DNA of 39,027 bases from a virus: positions 1-39,027 of IMG/VR virus record IMGVR_UViG_3300050821_019647; one strand, 5' to 3'. The stretch's first letter is position 1. Every line of letters starts with the position of its first letter. A program made the translations under genes and the position numbers. Below, piece after piece: positions 31,093 to 37,604 of this stretch. Below the pieces are notes generated by a model, which was not told the origin of the DNA, did no database searches, and saw only the letters and a list, made by a program, of their open reading frames with translations.

Positions 31093-32006
31093 TTGCCACC
31101 GCCCAAAAGCATTTGGCGCTTGGCCTCGTCTTCGGCTAAGAGCTCATCGATCGAACGGCGCTTTGGTGCCGTCCCTTGCGCCTCGTCCACTTTTTCCTGG
31201 ACCACCTTCATGGCCTTTGCAGTCAGCACGGTGCCCGTGTGCATGAACTGTGTGACGGCATTGAGGCTGCCAAGAAACGTCGTCAGGTCATGACGCCGGG
31301 TTAAAAACCACGGCTCGGGCATGCGCATGTATGCCGCAATCATGTCTTCGGCCTTTTGGGCGCCCACCTGTTTGGCGAAATCCTTTAGCTGTTTGGCATT
31401 CTTTGCCAGGATGATGGGGTTTTGCCCGTAGCGTGCCTTCCATGCGTCGCAATAAACCTCGACAACCTTTTGACCCTCGGGGGCGGTCGGCTTGTCCGGC
31501 CGCGGTCGGACGGCCACGTCCGTACCTGCCTCCTCTGTCTTGTTCTGTTTGTTCTGTATTGTAGTGTTATGTAGTGTAGGTACGGATTTATTTGGGGCCG
31601 ACACCGACCCCCGTACGGGCTCCGTACGGGCCTCAATGGGTGCCTGTACGGGTGCCGTACGGATCTGTACGGATGGCGTACGGGACTCTAAGATTTTGAT
31701 GGCGCCACGCTCAGAAAGCTTTTCCAGGGCGGACCTCACCGCAATGGACGGGATGCCCGCCACGGTCTCGGCGCGCGATGGATAGATTTCGGCCACCGCC
31801 GTGTTTTTTTGCGACGCCTTGCAGAGGATATAAATCCAGGCAAGTTTCTCCTCCAGCCCCAAATAACAAAAGTCGTCGTCTTCGAGAATGCGGTTGTTGA
31901 GCGCAAACCAATATGGCCGCTTGATGTCTTTTCTTGGATTGTACTCACTCCAGTTTTGGATTTCGACGCGCACTGGCTCGCGCAGATCATCGGATGTGTA
32001 TGTCAT
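31089..32006 (-). CDS. Replication initiator, winged-helix, lambda O-like arrangement
   Basis: 305 residues. The N-terminal part (about 10-105) reads as a winged helix-turn-helix (YWFALNNRILEDDDFCYLGLEEKLAWIYILC, then AVRSALEKLSERGAIKIL), typical of phage replication initiators. Residues 106-170 are a low-complexity linker whose DNA carries the iteron array. The C-terminal part (about 175-300) is helical with WKARYGQNP and WFLTRRHDLTTFLGSLN, possibly contacting helicase or loader. The layout (origin repeats inside the initiator gene, accessory gene next) mirrors the lambda O/P region. It starts with an ATG after a run of G. Confidence 0.72.
   Translation of the reverse strand: MTYTSDDLREPVRVEIQNWSEYNPRKDIKRPYWFALNNRILEDDDFCYLGLEEKLAWIYILCKASQKNTAVAEIYPSRAETVAGIPSIAVRSALEKLSERGAIKILESRTPSVQIRTAPVQAPIEARTEPVRGSVSAPNKSVPTLHNTTIQNKQNKTEEAGTDVAVRPRPDKPTAPEGQKVVEVYCDAWKARYGQNPIILAKNAKQLKDFAKQVGAQKAEDMIAAYMRMPEPWFLTRRHDLTTFLGSLNAVTQFMHTGTVLTAKAMKVVQEKVDEAQGTAPKRRSIDELLAEDEAKRQMLLGGGK
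31521..31685. other. Putative replication origin: GTACGG iterons in the initiator gene
   Basis: Core GTAC of (C)CGTACGG boxes starts at 31522 (reverse orientation), 31580, 31613, 31624, 31646, 31657, 31667 and 31678. From 31613 on all spacings are 10, 11 or 22 bases, with a degenerate AATGGG at 31635 filling the 22-base gap. Such helical phasing is not a multiple of three, so it is not explained by peptide repeats. Several boxes are palindromic (CCCGTACGGG at 31610-31619). A more AT-rich stretch (about 31540-31580) adjoins the array, as in lambda-type origins. Confidence 0.72.
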
Positions 32007-32050
32007 TTTCCCCCCCGGATTTTGACGTTTTTTGTTTGTCTGAGCCGTTT

Positions 32051-32073
32051 ACCCGTAACGATTTCGCAACCGT
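32051..32073. repeat. 23-base direct repeat, copy 1 (probable integrase arm site)
   Basis: Identical to 32270-32292; core CGTAACGATTTCGCAACC. It lies in the gap downstream of the integrase gene and upstream of the initiator start, the usual place for attP. Confidence 0.8.
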
Positions 32074-32078
32074 CCTTT

Positions 32079-32090
32079 GCAAACGTTTGC
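32079..32090. repeat. Perfect 12-base palindrome in the attP region
   Basis: GCAAACGTTTGC, six bases past the first 23-base repeat. It could be a binding site for integrase, excisionase or a host factor, or a small hairpin in the leader of the initiator mRNA. Confidence 0.5.
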
Positions 32091-32091
32091 G

Positions 32092-32316
32092 TCAGATTGC
32101 GTTTAATTCGACTTGGCGCGCATGGTGCCAACTCAAAACTTTTGATATTTTCCTTTGATAATTCAGTGACTTAGGTGGTATACGGTGCGTTATTGGCAAC
32201 GACCATAATAATCTCGTAAGGGACGCCAACATCGCCGTAAATACCTGAAAAGACGCACCTTTCAATTCCACCCGTAACGATTTCGCAACCGTACTATTTA
32301 CAATTTGATCCTTCAT
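32092..32316 (-). CDS. Doubtful small protein overlapping attP
   Basis: 74 codons starting in an ATGA overlap with the integrase stop. The product is basic, with a hydrophobic stretch (VFTAMLASLTRLLWSLPI), and the first 23-base repeat met by the ribosome encodes TVAKSLRV. Because the sequence lies over the probable attachment site and its composition is ordinary for chance, it may not be a gene. The 4-base overlap is the only support. Confidence 0.3.
   Translation of the reverse strand: MKDQIVNSTVAKSLRVELKGASFQVFTAMLASLTRLLWSLPITHRIPPKSLNYQRKISKVLSWHHARQVELNAI
32270..32292. repeat. 23-base direct repeat, copy 2 (probable integrase arm site)
   Basis: Identical to 32051-32073, same orientation, 21 bases beyond the integrase stop codon. 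Confidence 0.8.
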
Positions 32317-33428
32317 AATTTGACCTCGATCGCGTCCTTCATTTTAAGAATCCCAGCGGGCGTAGGTTTGATGTACGTTTCAAGTGCCACAGCCAGCGAC
32401 ACCCGATACAGCGTGCAGATCAAACCCTGTGGATTGCGCTCATCGTTAAAGAGGTTAGACAAACAAGTATGGCGAAAGGTATGTGGCGTCCAATGCCAGC
32501 CGACATTGGCGCGCTTGCGCCAGGCCTCCCAATTGATTTGTTGCTCCTTTAATGGCTCCTGGTTGTCCCGTTGCTGCGGGAAGAGGCGCGTGGTCCCCTC
32601 GGCCCGGCGTCGCTCCCGCAAGCGCCTTAGCGGCTCAATAACGACCGAATGCAGCGCATGCTCGCCACAGTGGTCAGCCTTGTTTTGGCCGATCGTCCAG
32701 CGGTAAACCGGTACGGCCTGATCAAGGAAAATCTCAGAGCCAAAGCGCAAATGCAGGGTCTCCGTTATTCTGGATGCCATCGTGTACAAAAACAGCACAA
32801 GCACCTTGTATTCGTCGGATTCGGCCGTGTAGTAAATTTTCAGGAAATCATCATGGCTTAAAATTTTCTCTTTTTTCTTTTTCCTCGCCGCCCGCACTTC
32901 GCGGTAATCAGGGTTTTTGATTTTTGGGACGGCCGGCAAAAGCGGATAACCATGCTGCACCTTCTCGGCCAAATACCTGCAAAAAACTCTCATGTATTTG
33001 ATGTTGTTTTCAATCTGCCGGTCTGGCTTCGTTTGTTTAAACCAGTTGACCCATTTGGCGATACTGTCCCGCGTGATGTCGCTTGGGAACATGCTGCCCC
33101 AATATTCCGCTATTTCATTCTTCGCGCGGCGCACATTGTTGAGCGTATCGTACTTAAGCCCTTCTGACTGCTTGGTTTGAAACCAATGCTCAATTTCATC
33201 CTTGATAAGGGTGCGCACCACCGCCTTGTTTGGTGCTAATTTCTTCTTTAATAAACCATTTGCAACACGCTTAGCTTTGGCCAAATCCGGTAGCTTGACC
33301 TTGGTCGAAAACTTTATCTTTTTGTTGTTTATGGACTTTAAAAAATAAATGACCTCAGTTTGTCGGTCATAAAAGAAATCAGGAACGCGGGATGGGCCAT
33401 CGTAAGCGGGCAAAAGTGTTTGGCTCAT
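32313..33428 (-). CDS. int: Tyrosine recombinase integrase
   Basis: 371 residues. The N-terminal region binds arm DNA; a core-binding SAM-like domain is at about 68-160. The catalytic domain shows R220 (MASRITETLHLRFG), H316-x-x-R319 in TPHTFRHTCLSNL and the nucleophile Y352 in ALETYIKP. The usual LGH box before the Tyr is degenerate here (CTLYRVSLAV). It integrates and excises the prophage with the excisionase encoded just upstream, whose stop forms an ATGA overlap with its start. A probable attP lies immediately downstream. Confidence 0.88.
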   Translation of the reverse strand: MSQTLLPAYDGPSRVPDFFYDRQTEVIYFLKSINNKKIKFSTKVKLPDLAKAKRVANGLLKKKLAPNKAVVRTLIKDEIEHWFQTKQSEGLKYDTLNNVRRAKNEIAEYWGSMFPSDITRDSIAKWVNWFKQTKPDRQIENNIKYMRVFCRYLAEKVQHGYPLLPAVPKIKNPDYREVRAARKKKKEKILSHDDFLKIYYTAESDEYKVLVLFLYTMASRITETLHLRFGSEIFLDQAVPVYRWTIGQNKADHCGEHALHSVVIEPLRRLRERRRAEGTTRLFPQQRDNQEPLKEQQINWEAWRKRANVGWHWTPHTFRHTCLSNLFNDERNPQGLICTLYRVSLAVALETYIKPTPAGILKMKDAIEVKL

Positions 33429-33619
33429 GGTTTTACCGTCCTTCGTTTAAACCAATCCAACACATCGTCAGTGCAAAAAGTGTACCTGCCCTTTTCGTCC
33501 TTCATGGCAGGAAAGCCATCGTCGCGAATGCGCCGCCGGATGGTATCATCCGACCAATTGATGACCTCGGTACGCAGGCCTTTCATATTCAAAAAGACCG
33601 GCAGTCTCCTTTTATCCAA
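33425..33619 (-). CDS. xis: Excisionase-type winged-helix protein
   Basis: 64 residues from a TTG preceded by GAGG; an ATG at residue 12 is an alternative. The pattern INWSDDTIRRRIRDDGFPAM followed by KGRYTFCTDDVLDWFKRR is that of the AlpA/MerR-like excisionase fold, which bends attachment-site DNA. Coupling to integrase by ATGA overlap supports the role. It could instead act as a regulator of the int region. Confidence 0.75.
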   Translation of the reverse strand: MDKRRLPVFLNMKGLRTEVINWSDDTIRRRIRDDGFPAMKDEKGRYTFCTDDVLDWFKRRTVKP

Positions 33620-33635
33620 CTCTCCCCCTCTTTAT

Positions 33636-33651
33636 GCCCTTCCCCAAGGGC
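33636..33651 (-). promoter_or_regulatory. Stable hairpin upstream of the excisionase start
   Basis: Perfect 6-base-pair stem with a 4-base loop (GCCCTTGGGGAAGGGC on the minus strand). It is the only gap in a chain of overlapping genes and lies just before the ribosome site of the excisionase. It has no T tract, so mRNA processing or translation control is more likely than termination. Confidence 0.5.
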
Positions 33652-33667
33652 TACATAAACAAAACTC

Positions 33668-34051
33668 TCAATGCTCCTCGTGCCGCTCAAATCCGGCGAA
33701 TGCCACATGCTCAATGCCGATGCGCCGGTCGAGCTCGTTATACATAACGTCGAACGCCTTAAACGTGACACCTGCAAAGTCCCTGATTTGGGCGACCAAG
33801 TGCGCGGTCAACTGAATGGTCCGATGCCATTCTTCTTTTGTTTTAAAATCCGCGCGCCGGGCTTGAAACCTCACTTCACTCTCATTTTCAATCGTGCAGC
33901 AAGACCATGACGGATCTTCTCTTACGCGAAACTCCGAGTGCGTCGGCGAGACAAGTGTCACCGTGCCGCCAAGGTCGTGCCGTTTTAAAATGGTAAATAT
34001 TTCGGCCATCGCGGTCTTTAATTTGGGGTCACTCATTGTTGCTTCTTTCAT
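33668..34051 (-). CDS. Hypothetical early protein
   Basis: 127 residues from the ATG in an ATGA overlap with the tiny membrane peptide gene (a second ATG five codons on is possible). It has a mixed alpha/beta pattern: LGGTVTLVSPTHSEFRVRED, SEVRFQARRADFKTKEEWHRT and a helical C-terminus ending ERHEEH. No family is recognised. It sits between recombination genes and the excisionase in the early operon. Confidence 0.6.
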   Translation of the reverse strand: MKEATMSDPKLKTAMAEIFTILKRHDLGGTVTLVSPTHSEFRVREDPSWSCCTIENESEVRFQARRADFKTKEEWHRTIQLTAHLVAQIRDFAGVTFKAFDVMYNELDRRIGIEHVAFAGFERHEEH

Positions 34052-34134
34052 TTGATGTTGACGTACATGACGACAAAAGTGATCACGGCCCAGAGTAGTA
34101 AAATCCATAATGCGAGGAAAACCCCGTCGCTCAC
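34048..34134 (-). CDS. 28-residue single-span membrane peptide
   Basis: Reads MSDGVFLALWILLLWAV, then ITFVVMYVNIK. It is one transmembrane helix with a short N-terminus. It starts at a GTG in a GTGA overlap with the upstream gene and ends in an ATGA overlap with the downstream gene, so it fills the gap exactly. Tiny membrane peptides in early operons can alter host membrane or superinfection; the function here is unknown. Confidence 0.6.
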   Translation of the reverse strand: MSDGVFLALWILLLWAVITFVVMYVNIK

Positions 34135-34454
34135 TTACGGCCTTCAAGGTGCTCATAGTCGGCAGCGGACCCATCAAAGGTGCCGCGCCGGCGCATGCGC
34201 TCGCCCAATTGCCGAAGGTAAGCCCGTTTGTCGCGATCAAAACGGAAGTGTAAAATCCTGGCCGTCTGTAAATATTCCCTAGTGAGCCATTCATCGTAGT
34301 TATGTCGAAAGTGCTCATAAAAATCCAATTGCTCCGTGTAGTCGGCGGCGATCAGCCGTTTTTCGCACCAGTCACCGATGGACCGCTTCGTTTTATCCCA
34401 CCATGTGGCGTGGGCTGCGATAACGAATGTAAATAAAATCAGTGGCGCTTTCAT
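34131..34454 (-). CDS. Small exported hypothetical protein
   Basis: 107 residues. The first 16 (MKAPLILFTFVIAAHA) look like a signal peptide with cleavage after AHA. The mature part starts TWWDKTKRSIGDWCEKRL and is helical, aromatic and rich in R/D/E. The ATG has a GAGG ribosome site eight bases upstream. Export to the periplasm in an early operon suggests interaction with the envelope, perhaps exclusion, but there is no direct evidence. Confidence 0.6.
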   Translation of the reverse strand: MKAPLILFTFVIAAHATWWDKTKRSIGDWCEKRLIAADYTEQLDFYEHFRHNYDEWLTREYLQTARILHFRFDRDKRAYLRQLGERMRRRGTFDGSAADYEHLEGRK

Positions 34455-34463
34455 GATGAAACC

Positions 34464-35240
34464 TCACAGTGTCTCCAAATAGGTGTTGGCGTGGTAAATA
34501 AATTCTGAGATAGCCCCCCCTTTGTCGGGCACATTTTCTGCCCAATGCACAAACGACTCCAGCTCGTCTTGCGGTACTTCTGATAGCTTTTTGCCTTTGA
34601 ATTTCTTTGAGATTTTGATCACGTAGTCGCCGGGCTCAGCCGGCGCCTGATCCTGATCAAATGGCGGTGGCGCGATTTCCTCGTAAGACACCTCAGGCGG
34701 CGGCTCAGTCTCGCTTATGACCGCTTGGATTTGTTTCGCCTTGGCCTCGCCGAGCTGCGCGTGTTGGGTCTTAATCGACTCGATTTCGGTTTCATCAAGA
34801 AAGCCCAGGCCGCAAATGGATAACGTCACACGCCGTTTGGCCTTGGTCTCGGCCTTCATATAGGCATTGGCTAGGGCCTCGCCTTTTAAATTAGAAGTCG
34901 TCACCGCCCCCGTACTCTCGTCGGTGCGCCCAGCTATGTTGTCCCGAGCGCGGGCGGTGACAACATAAAGGTCACCATGTTTTTCTCTGGCCACGATTTC
35001 AATTGAGATTTTATTAATGCGGCGGAGCTGGTCGGTAGCATCGCGCTTGGCGTACAAGGTCAGCTTGCCGTTTAGCATGATGTACTCGAATGGTTTTGTG
35101 AGTGGGTTAAGCCCAAGTGATTCGCACACCTGGTTATAAAATACGACCCGCTCCGCCGCTGAGAGCTTTGATAAATCGCCACCAATTAAGGCCGCCTCGA
35201 TGGCCGGGGCCTTTTGGGTTATGGGTTGGATATTGCTCAT
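34464..35240 (-). CDS. Putative single-strand annealing recombination protein
   Basis: 258 residues. The N-terminal domain (about 25-150) contains FYNQVCESLGLNPLTKPF, then YIMLNGKLTLYAKRDATDQLR, then AYMKAETKAKRRVTLSICGLG. The LGLNPLT-x-P-F-x-Y pattern followed by a lysine-rich helix is typical of RecT/Bet-like annealing proteins. The C-terminal part has a P/E-rich linker (TEPPPEVSYEEIAPPP) and a small basic domain. A RecE-like exonuclease is three genes upstream in the same operon, giving a complete recombination pair. Start is an ATGA overlap. Confidence 0.68.
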   Translation of the reverse strand: MSNIQPITQKAPAIEAALIGGDLSKLSAAERVVFYNQVCESLGLNPLTKPFEYIMLNGKLTLYAKRDATDQLRRINKISIEIVAREKHGDLYVVTARARDNIAGRTDESTGAVTTSNLKGEALANAYMKAETKAKRRVTLSICGLGFLDETEIESIKTQHAQLGEAKAKQIQAVISETEPPPEVSYEEIAPPPFDQDQAPAEPGDYVIKISKKFKGKKLSEVPQDELESFVHWAENVPDKGGAISEFIYHANTYLETL

Positions 35241-35527
35241 TTTTTATCTTTCGGTTGATTGGTGCACTCGCACCAATGCAGGTATTTTTCCGTAATGTAG
35301 TCGACCGCTTCGTCGTCATCGGCCCTGATGTCGCCTAAGGATTCCCCGTCTTGGTCGACTTGCCAATAGACGGCGTTATCCAAAGCCTCACCTAATGTGT
35401 CACCCCAGGCCTCAAGGTCATAGCTAACGAAGCGGCCGTCGATATCACCACTGCCAAAATTGGCGCAGAACAAATCAAAATCAGGGCATTTCCATTTGCG
35501 GTGGAGTTTAAAAATATTGTCTTTCAT
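35237..35527 (-). CDS. Hypothetical acidic early protein
   Basis: 96 residues, strongly acidic (FGSGDIDGRFVSYDLEAWGD, IRADDDEAVDYITEKYLHW). Three cysteines are present (PDFDLFCANF and HWCEC). Its ATG is in an ATGA overlap after a GGAGGA ribosome site. It could be a DNA mimic or a partner of the flanking recombination proteins. No family is recognised. Confidence 0.6.
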   Translation of the reverse strand: MKDNIFKLHRKWKCPDFDLFCANFGSGDIDGRFVSYDLEAWGDTLGEALDNAVYWQVDQDGESLGDIRADDDEAVDYITEKYLHWCECTNQPKDKK

Positions 35528-35724
35528 TCCTCCACCTCAACAAATTTAACGATTTTTGCCCGCATCTGGGTTTCGGCATCCATCATGACAAAACCTGCCT
35601 CAACGTTGACTTTGGTGGACGACACGAGGGGCAATTGCTGGCCGTTGATGGCAAGACACACAATGTCCCAATCGCCCAATGGGTCTGGCGACATGACGAC
35701 CCAAATGATTTTTAATTCCCTCAT
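35524..35724 (-). CDS. Small hypothetical early protein
   Basis: 66 residues from the ATG in an ATGA overlap with the exonuclease stop; a longer frame upstream is out of context. It is beta-rich (LKIIWVVMSPDPLGDWDIVCLAING, then STKVNVEAGFVMMDAETQM), probably a small barrel. Function is unknown. Its place between a RecE-like exonuclease and an annealing protein suggests recombination or anti-host duties. Confidence 0.6.
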   Translation of the reverse strand: MRELKIIWVVMSPDPLGDWDIVCLAINGQQLPLVSSTKVNVEAGFVMMDAETQMRAKIVKFVEVEE

Positions 35725-36524
35725 TCGCCGTTCCATAGCCACCTGGGCGCCGAGATGGGTTGAATCTCCTGCGGGTAGCCCGGCCACATATCGGCCTCGA
35801 GACATTTGGCATAAAGGCGCAAGGCCTCTTTGACGTCGCGCAGCCCCCGCTTAAGGTCGGCATCGTTTAAACGAAATGTTGCGACTTCATAGGGCGCCTC
35901 GCGCTCGGCAACGATAAACGTAAAATCGCTAAATTGCTCACCCGTGATTTGCGACAAACCCTCTAAATAAAATGCCGCCTGCATGTCGTAGCGGTATTTG
36001 CCGATGGAATTAGAAAACTCATGTTTCTTAGCACTGAGGCATGTTTTTAAGTCGATGCCAATTTTTTGCGGGTGAATACTGTCGGGCCGAAACTTGCACT
36101 TCACACCGGTCTCGGGATCCGTCCAAAAATAAGATTGCTCGTTCATGCCGTCCCGGAGGAGGTTGCGCGCCGAAAAATGACCAAAAACCGCGTCCCTGAT
36201 TTTGATCGCTTGCTCGTGTTCGCAGGTGAGCATGACCAATTTATTTGGATGCTTTTCGACTGCGTCCTTGAACGCTTTGGCAGCCCGACTGCCAACGTCG
36301 ATCACCACCGATTGGGCAAATATGTGTGGCTCCAAAATGGCACTATGGGTGTAGGTCCCAATGCGCATATCCGGCGTGGGGGGTTTGGGATTGTCTTGGT
36401 AGTATTTAAAATGCGCGGGCGATTGCTGGAAAATGGTCCGAAGCCCACTGGAACTGATCGCGGTCCGATCCGCGTGGTATTCCTCATTGGTACAAATAAT
36501 GGCCTTGTCGGCTAGGTCTTTCAC
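35721..36524 (-). CDS. RecE-like exonuclease (PD-(D/E)XK, exonuclease VIII type)
   Basis: 267 residues from the GTG at 36524, which has AAGGAG six bases upstream; a TTG 15 codons earlier lacks a site. The start ISSSGLRTIFQQSPAHFKYY and MRIGTYTHSAILEP is typical of the family. The nuclease core shows GVKCKFRPDSI, GIDLKT (D-x-K) and the helix YRYDMQAAFYLEG. It degrades one DNA strand to leave 3' tails for the annealing protein encoded downstream. The PD-(D/E)XK residues appear intact. Confidence 0.85.
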   Translation of the reverse strand: MKDLADKAIICTNEEYHADRTAISSSGLRTIFQQSPAHFKYYQDNPKPPTPDMRIGTYTHSAILEPHIFAQSVVIDVGSRAAKAFKDAVEKHPNKLVMLTCEHEQAIKIRDAVFGHFSARNLLRDGMNEQSYFWTDPETGVKCKFRPDSIHPQKIGIDLKTCLSAKKHEFSNSIGKYRYDMQAAFYLEGLSQITGEQFSDFTFIVAEREAPYEVATFRLNDADLKRGLRDVKEALRLYAKCLEADMWPGYPQEIQPISAPRWLWNGE

Positions 36525-36587
36525 GGGGCACTCCTTATTCTTGACCAATGGCGCTGCCTGCCGGTACAAGGTTTAGTTATTTACGTC

Positions 36588-36797
36588 CTAAGAAGCCTGC
36601 TCCGCTGCATCAGCCAAGATTGTGCTCAATACATTATATAAAAGGGCACGCGGTTTAGCCCCGTACCGTCCATTTACAAGTAGCATCGCCGTGGTGATGG
36701 CTACGTTTTGGTTTAGCAACGAAACCATCACCTTTTGTTTACCTAATTTTTTGGCGAGATTTACGATGTCGTCCAGGATGCGCTCTTCTTTCGTCAT
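36588..36797 (-). CDS. First early gene, small helical protein
   Basis: 69 residues from the ATG at 36797 (MTKEERILDDIVNLAKKLGK); an ATG four codons earlier lies inside the -10 box and would not be transcribed. It reads as helices: KQKVMVSLLNQNVAITTAMLLVNGRYG, then ALLYNVLSTILADAAEQ. Being the first gene behind the divergent early promoter, it is where Cro- or CII-like regulators are found, but its HTH character is uncertain. The predicted start point is about seven bases after the -10, next to the ATG, so the mRNA is probably leaderless. Confidence 0.65.
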   Translation of the reverse strand: MTKEERILDDIVNLAKKLGKQKVMVSLLNQNVAITTAMLLVNGRYGAKPRALLYNVLSTILADAAEQAS

Positions 36798-36804
36798 GGA
36801 AAGG

Positions 36805-36833
36805 ATCATACGCTAATTTACTGCGTATTTCAA
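36805..36833 (-). promoter_or_regulatory. Early promoter
   Basis: TTGAAA (map 36828-36833), 17-base spacer, TATGAT (map 36805-36810) on the minus strand. It drives the first early gene and, by gene overlap, the recombination to endolysin operon. An operator overlaps its spacer. Confidence 0.78.
36811..36825. promoter_or_regulatory. Operator 1 of the lysogeny switch
   Basis: CGC-N9-GCG, extended to ATACGC-N9-GCGTAT (36808-36828), a perfect 6-base inverted repeat located between the -10 and -35 of the early promoter. A repressor dimer bound here would block transcription. Confidence 0.6.
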
Positions 36834-36842
36834 CCACTATTG

Positions 36843-36857
36843 CGCACCATACCAGCG
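36843..36857. promoter_or_regulatory. Operator 2 of the lysogeny switch
   Basis: Second CGC-N9-GCG with the same spacing, within TTGCGC...GCGTTCAA. Its centre is 32 bases (three helical turns) from that of operator 1, allowing cooperative binding on one DNA face. Confidence 0.5.
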
Positions 36858-36891
36858 TTCAATGACAATTTTTACCGGCGTAATGTAACGT

Positions 36892-37224
36892 GTGGATTTT
36901 ACTGAGTTTTCTAAACTGTTTGGTAAGGCCATCAAATACCAGCGGAAAACGCTTCGCGGTCTCTCGCAGGAGTTTGTCGCTGAAAAGGCGGCCATGGGTC
37001 CGCGGGCACTCCAATATATAGAGGCGGGCGAGGGCAACCCGGAGCTGAAAACCATCCATGCAATTGCCAACGCCATTGGCTGCCGAGTATGGGAATTTTT
37101 TACGCTGGCGGAGGACGCGCCCAAGTCCAATCAAAGCCTTATCTCCGCGCTTACGGAATTGGAGCAGGAAAAACAGGCCCTTATCGCCGAATTGTCCAGG
37201 CGGTCCGACCGTAAACAAAAATGA
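36892..37224 (+). CDS. XRE-family repressor
   Basis: 110 residues from a GTG. The helix-turn-helix domain (about 5-68) reads FGKAIKYQRKTLRGLSQEFVAEKAAMGPRALQYIEAGEGNPELKTI in outline, with GLSQEFVAEKAAM as first helices and RALQYIEAGEGNP as recognition-helix end. The C-terminus is a coiled-coil-like helix (LISALTELEQEKQALIAELS) for dimerisation; there is no peptidase domain, so it is not a LexA-cleaved CI type. It is divergent from the early operon with two operators between, and so is the likely lysogeny repressor. No good ribosome site is seen. Confidence 0.82.
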   Translation: MDFTEFSKLFGKAIKYQRKTLRGLSQEFVAEKAAMGPRALQYIEAGEGNPELKTIHAIANAIGCRVWEFFTLAEDAPKSNQSLISALTELEQEKQALIAELSRRSDRKQK

Positions 37225-37325
37225 GCACATGCGAGCCAATAAACGTCACCCAGGGCCGTCCCATTAGTGACCCGGAACAAGACCTCGGTGGCACATATAA
37301 TGCATCATTGGAGGCATGGATATGA
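37221..37325 (+). CDS. Tiny hypothetical protein downstream of the repressor
   Basis: 34 residues (starts MSTCEPINVTQG, ends GTYNASLEAWI). The ATG is in an ATGA overlap with the repressor stop and its own stop overlaps the next start the same way. No function is recognised. Support is the double overlap. Confidence 0.45.
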   Translation: MSTCEPINVTQGRPISDPEQDLGGTYNASLEAWI

Positions 37326-37411
37326 GCCTTTTAAATCTTATCGCAGTTGTTTTGTTTATCGCCATGGTCGACCGGGAAATCACCCGCGACCGCAATAACA
37401 GGCCTAAATAA
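37322..37411 (+). CDS. 29-residue membrane peptide downstream of the repressor
   Basis: Reads MSLLNLIAVVLFIAMV followed by DREITRDRNNRPK: one hydrophobic helix and a basic tail. The ATG has a GGAGG ribosome site seven bases upstream and an ATGA overlap. Co-transcription with the repressor would make it a prophage-expressed gene, a common position for superinfection exclusion or other lysogenic conversion factors; this is inference. Confidence 0.55.
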   Translation: MSLLNLIAVVLFIAMVDREITRDRNNRPK

Positions 37412-37604
37412 AGGCGAGCGGCCGCGCGCGACTGCGGCTCACGTGCCCCCCATGGGCCAGGAATGCACGAGTTTTAGCCTGTCCCATAAAGTGCGGGTTC
37501 CAGTGGTCTCATAGATTGGTCGTCTATGCCGTTGTCACCCCGGTCCCTTGCGGTCCTCAGATCACCACAGCTTCCCCGCCTTCGCTCAAAAAAATATTAA
37601 ACCG
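37412..37604. other. Convergent intergenic region without a supported gene
   Basis: 193 bases between the end of the repressor unit and the end of the virion operon. It is GC-rich at its left end with an imperfect hairpin (GAGC...GCTC around 37415-37440) and AT-rich near 37590 (AAAAAAATATT). No frame with a start codon spans it. It may hold terminators for both converging units or a small RNA, but no classical terminator is clear. Confidence 0.5.

Larger units (their letters stand above)
32051..32292. other. Probable phage attachment site region (attP)
   Basis: The 306-base gap between the initiator start and integrase stop holds two exact 23-base direct repeats 219 bases apart, a perfect 12-base palindrome (GCAAACGTTTGC, 32079-32090) and a doubled TTTGATA (about 32140-32157). 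Integrases of the tyrosine family use outer arm-type repeats flanking an inner core, and attP commonly lies beside int. The crossover core cannot be identified without the host sequence. Confidence 0.55.

Noticed and set aside
31521-31685. CRISPR-like array
   Set aside because: The repeats are 6-8 bases with 10-11 base spacing inside a coding gene; they lack CRISPR repeat and spacer lengths.
37412-37604. tRNA-like gene in the convergent gap
   Set aside because: Segments such as GGTTCCAG suggested a T arm, but a cloverleaf with acceptor and anticodon stems could not be formed on either strand.
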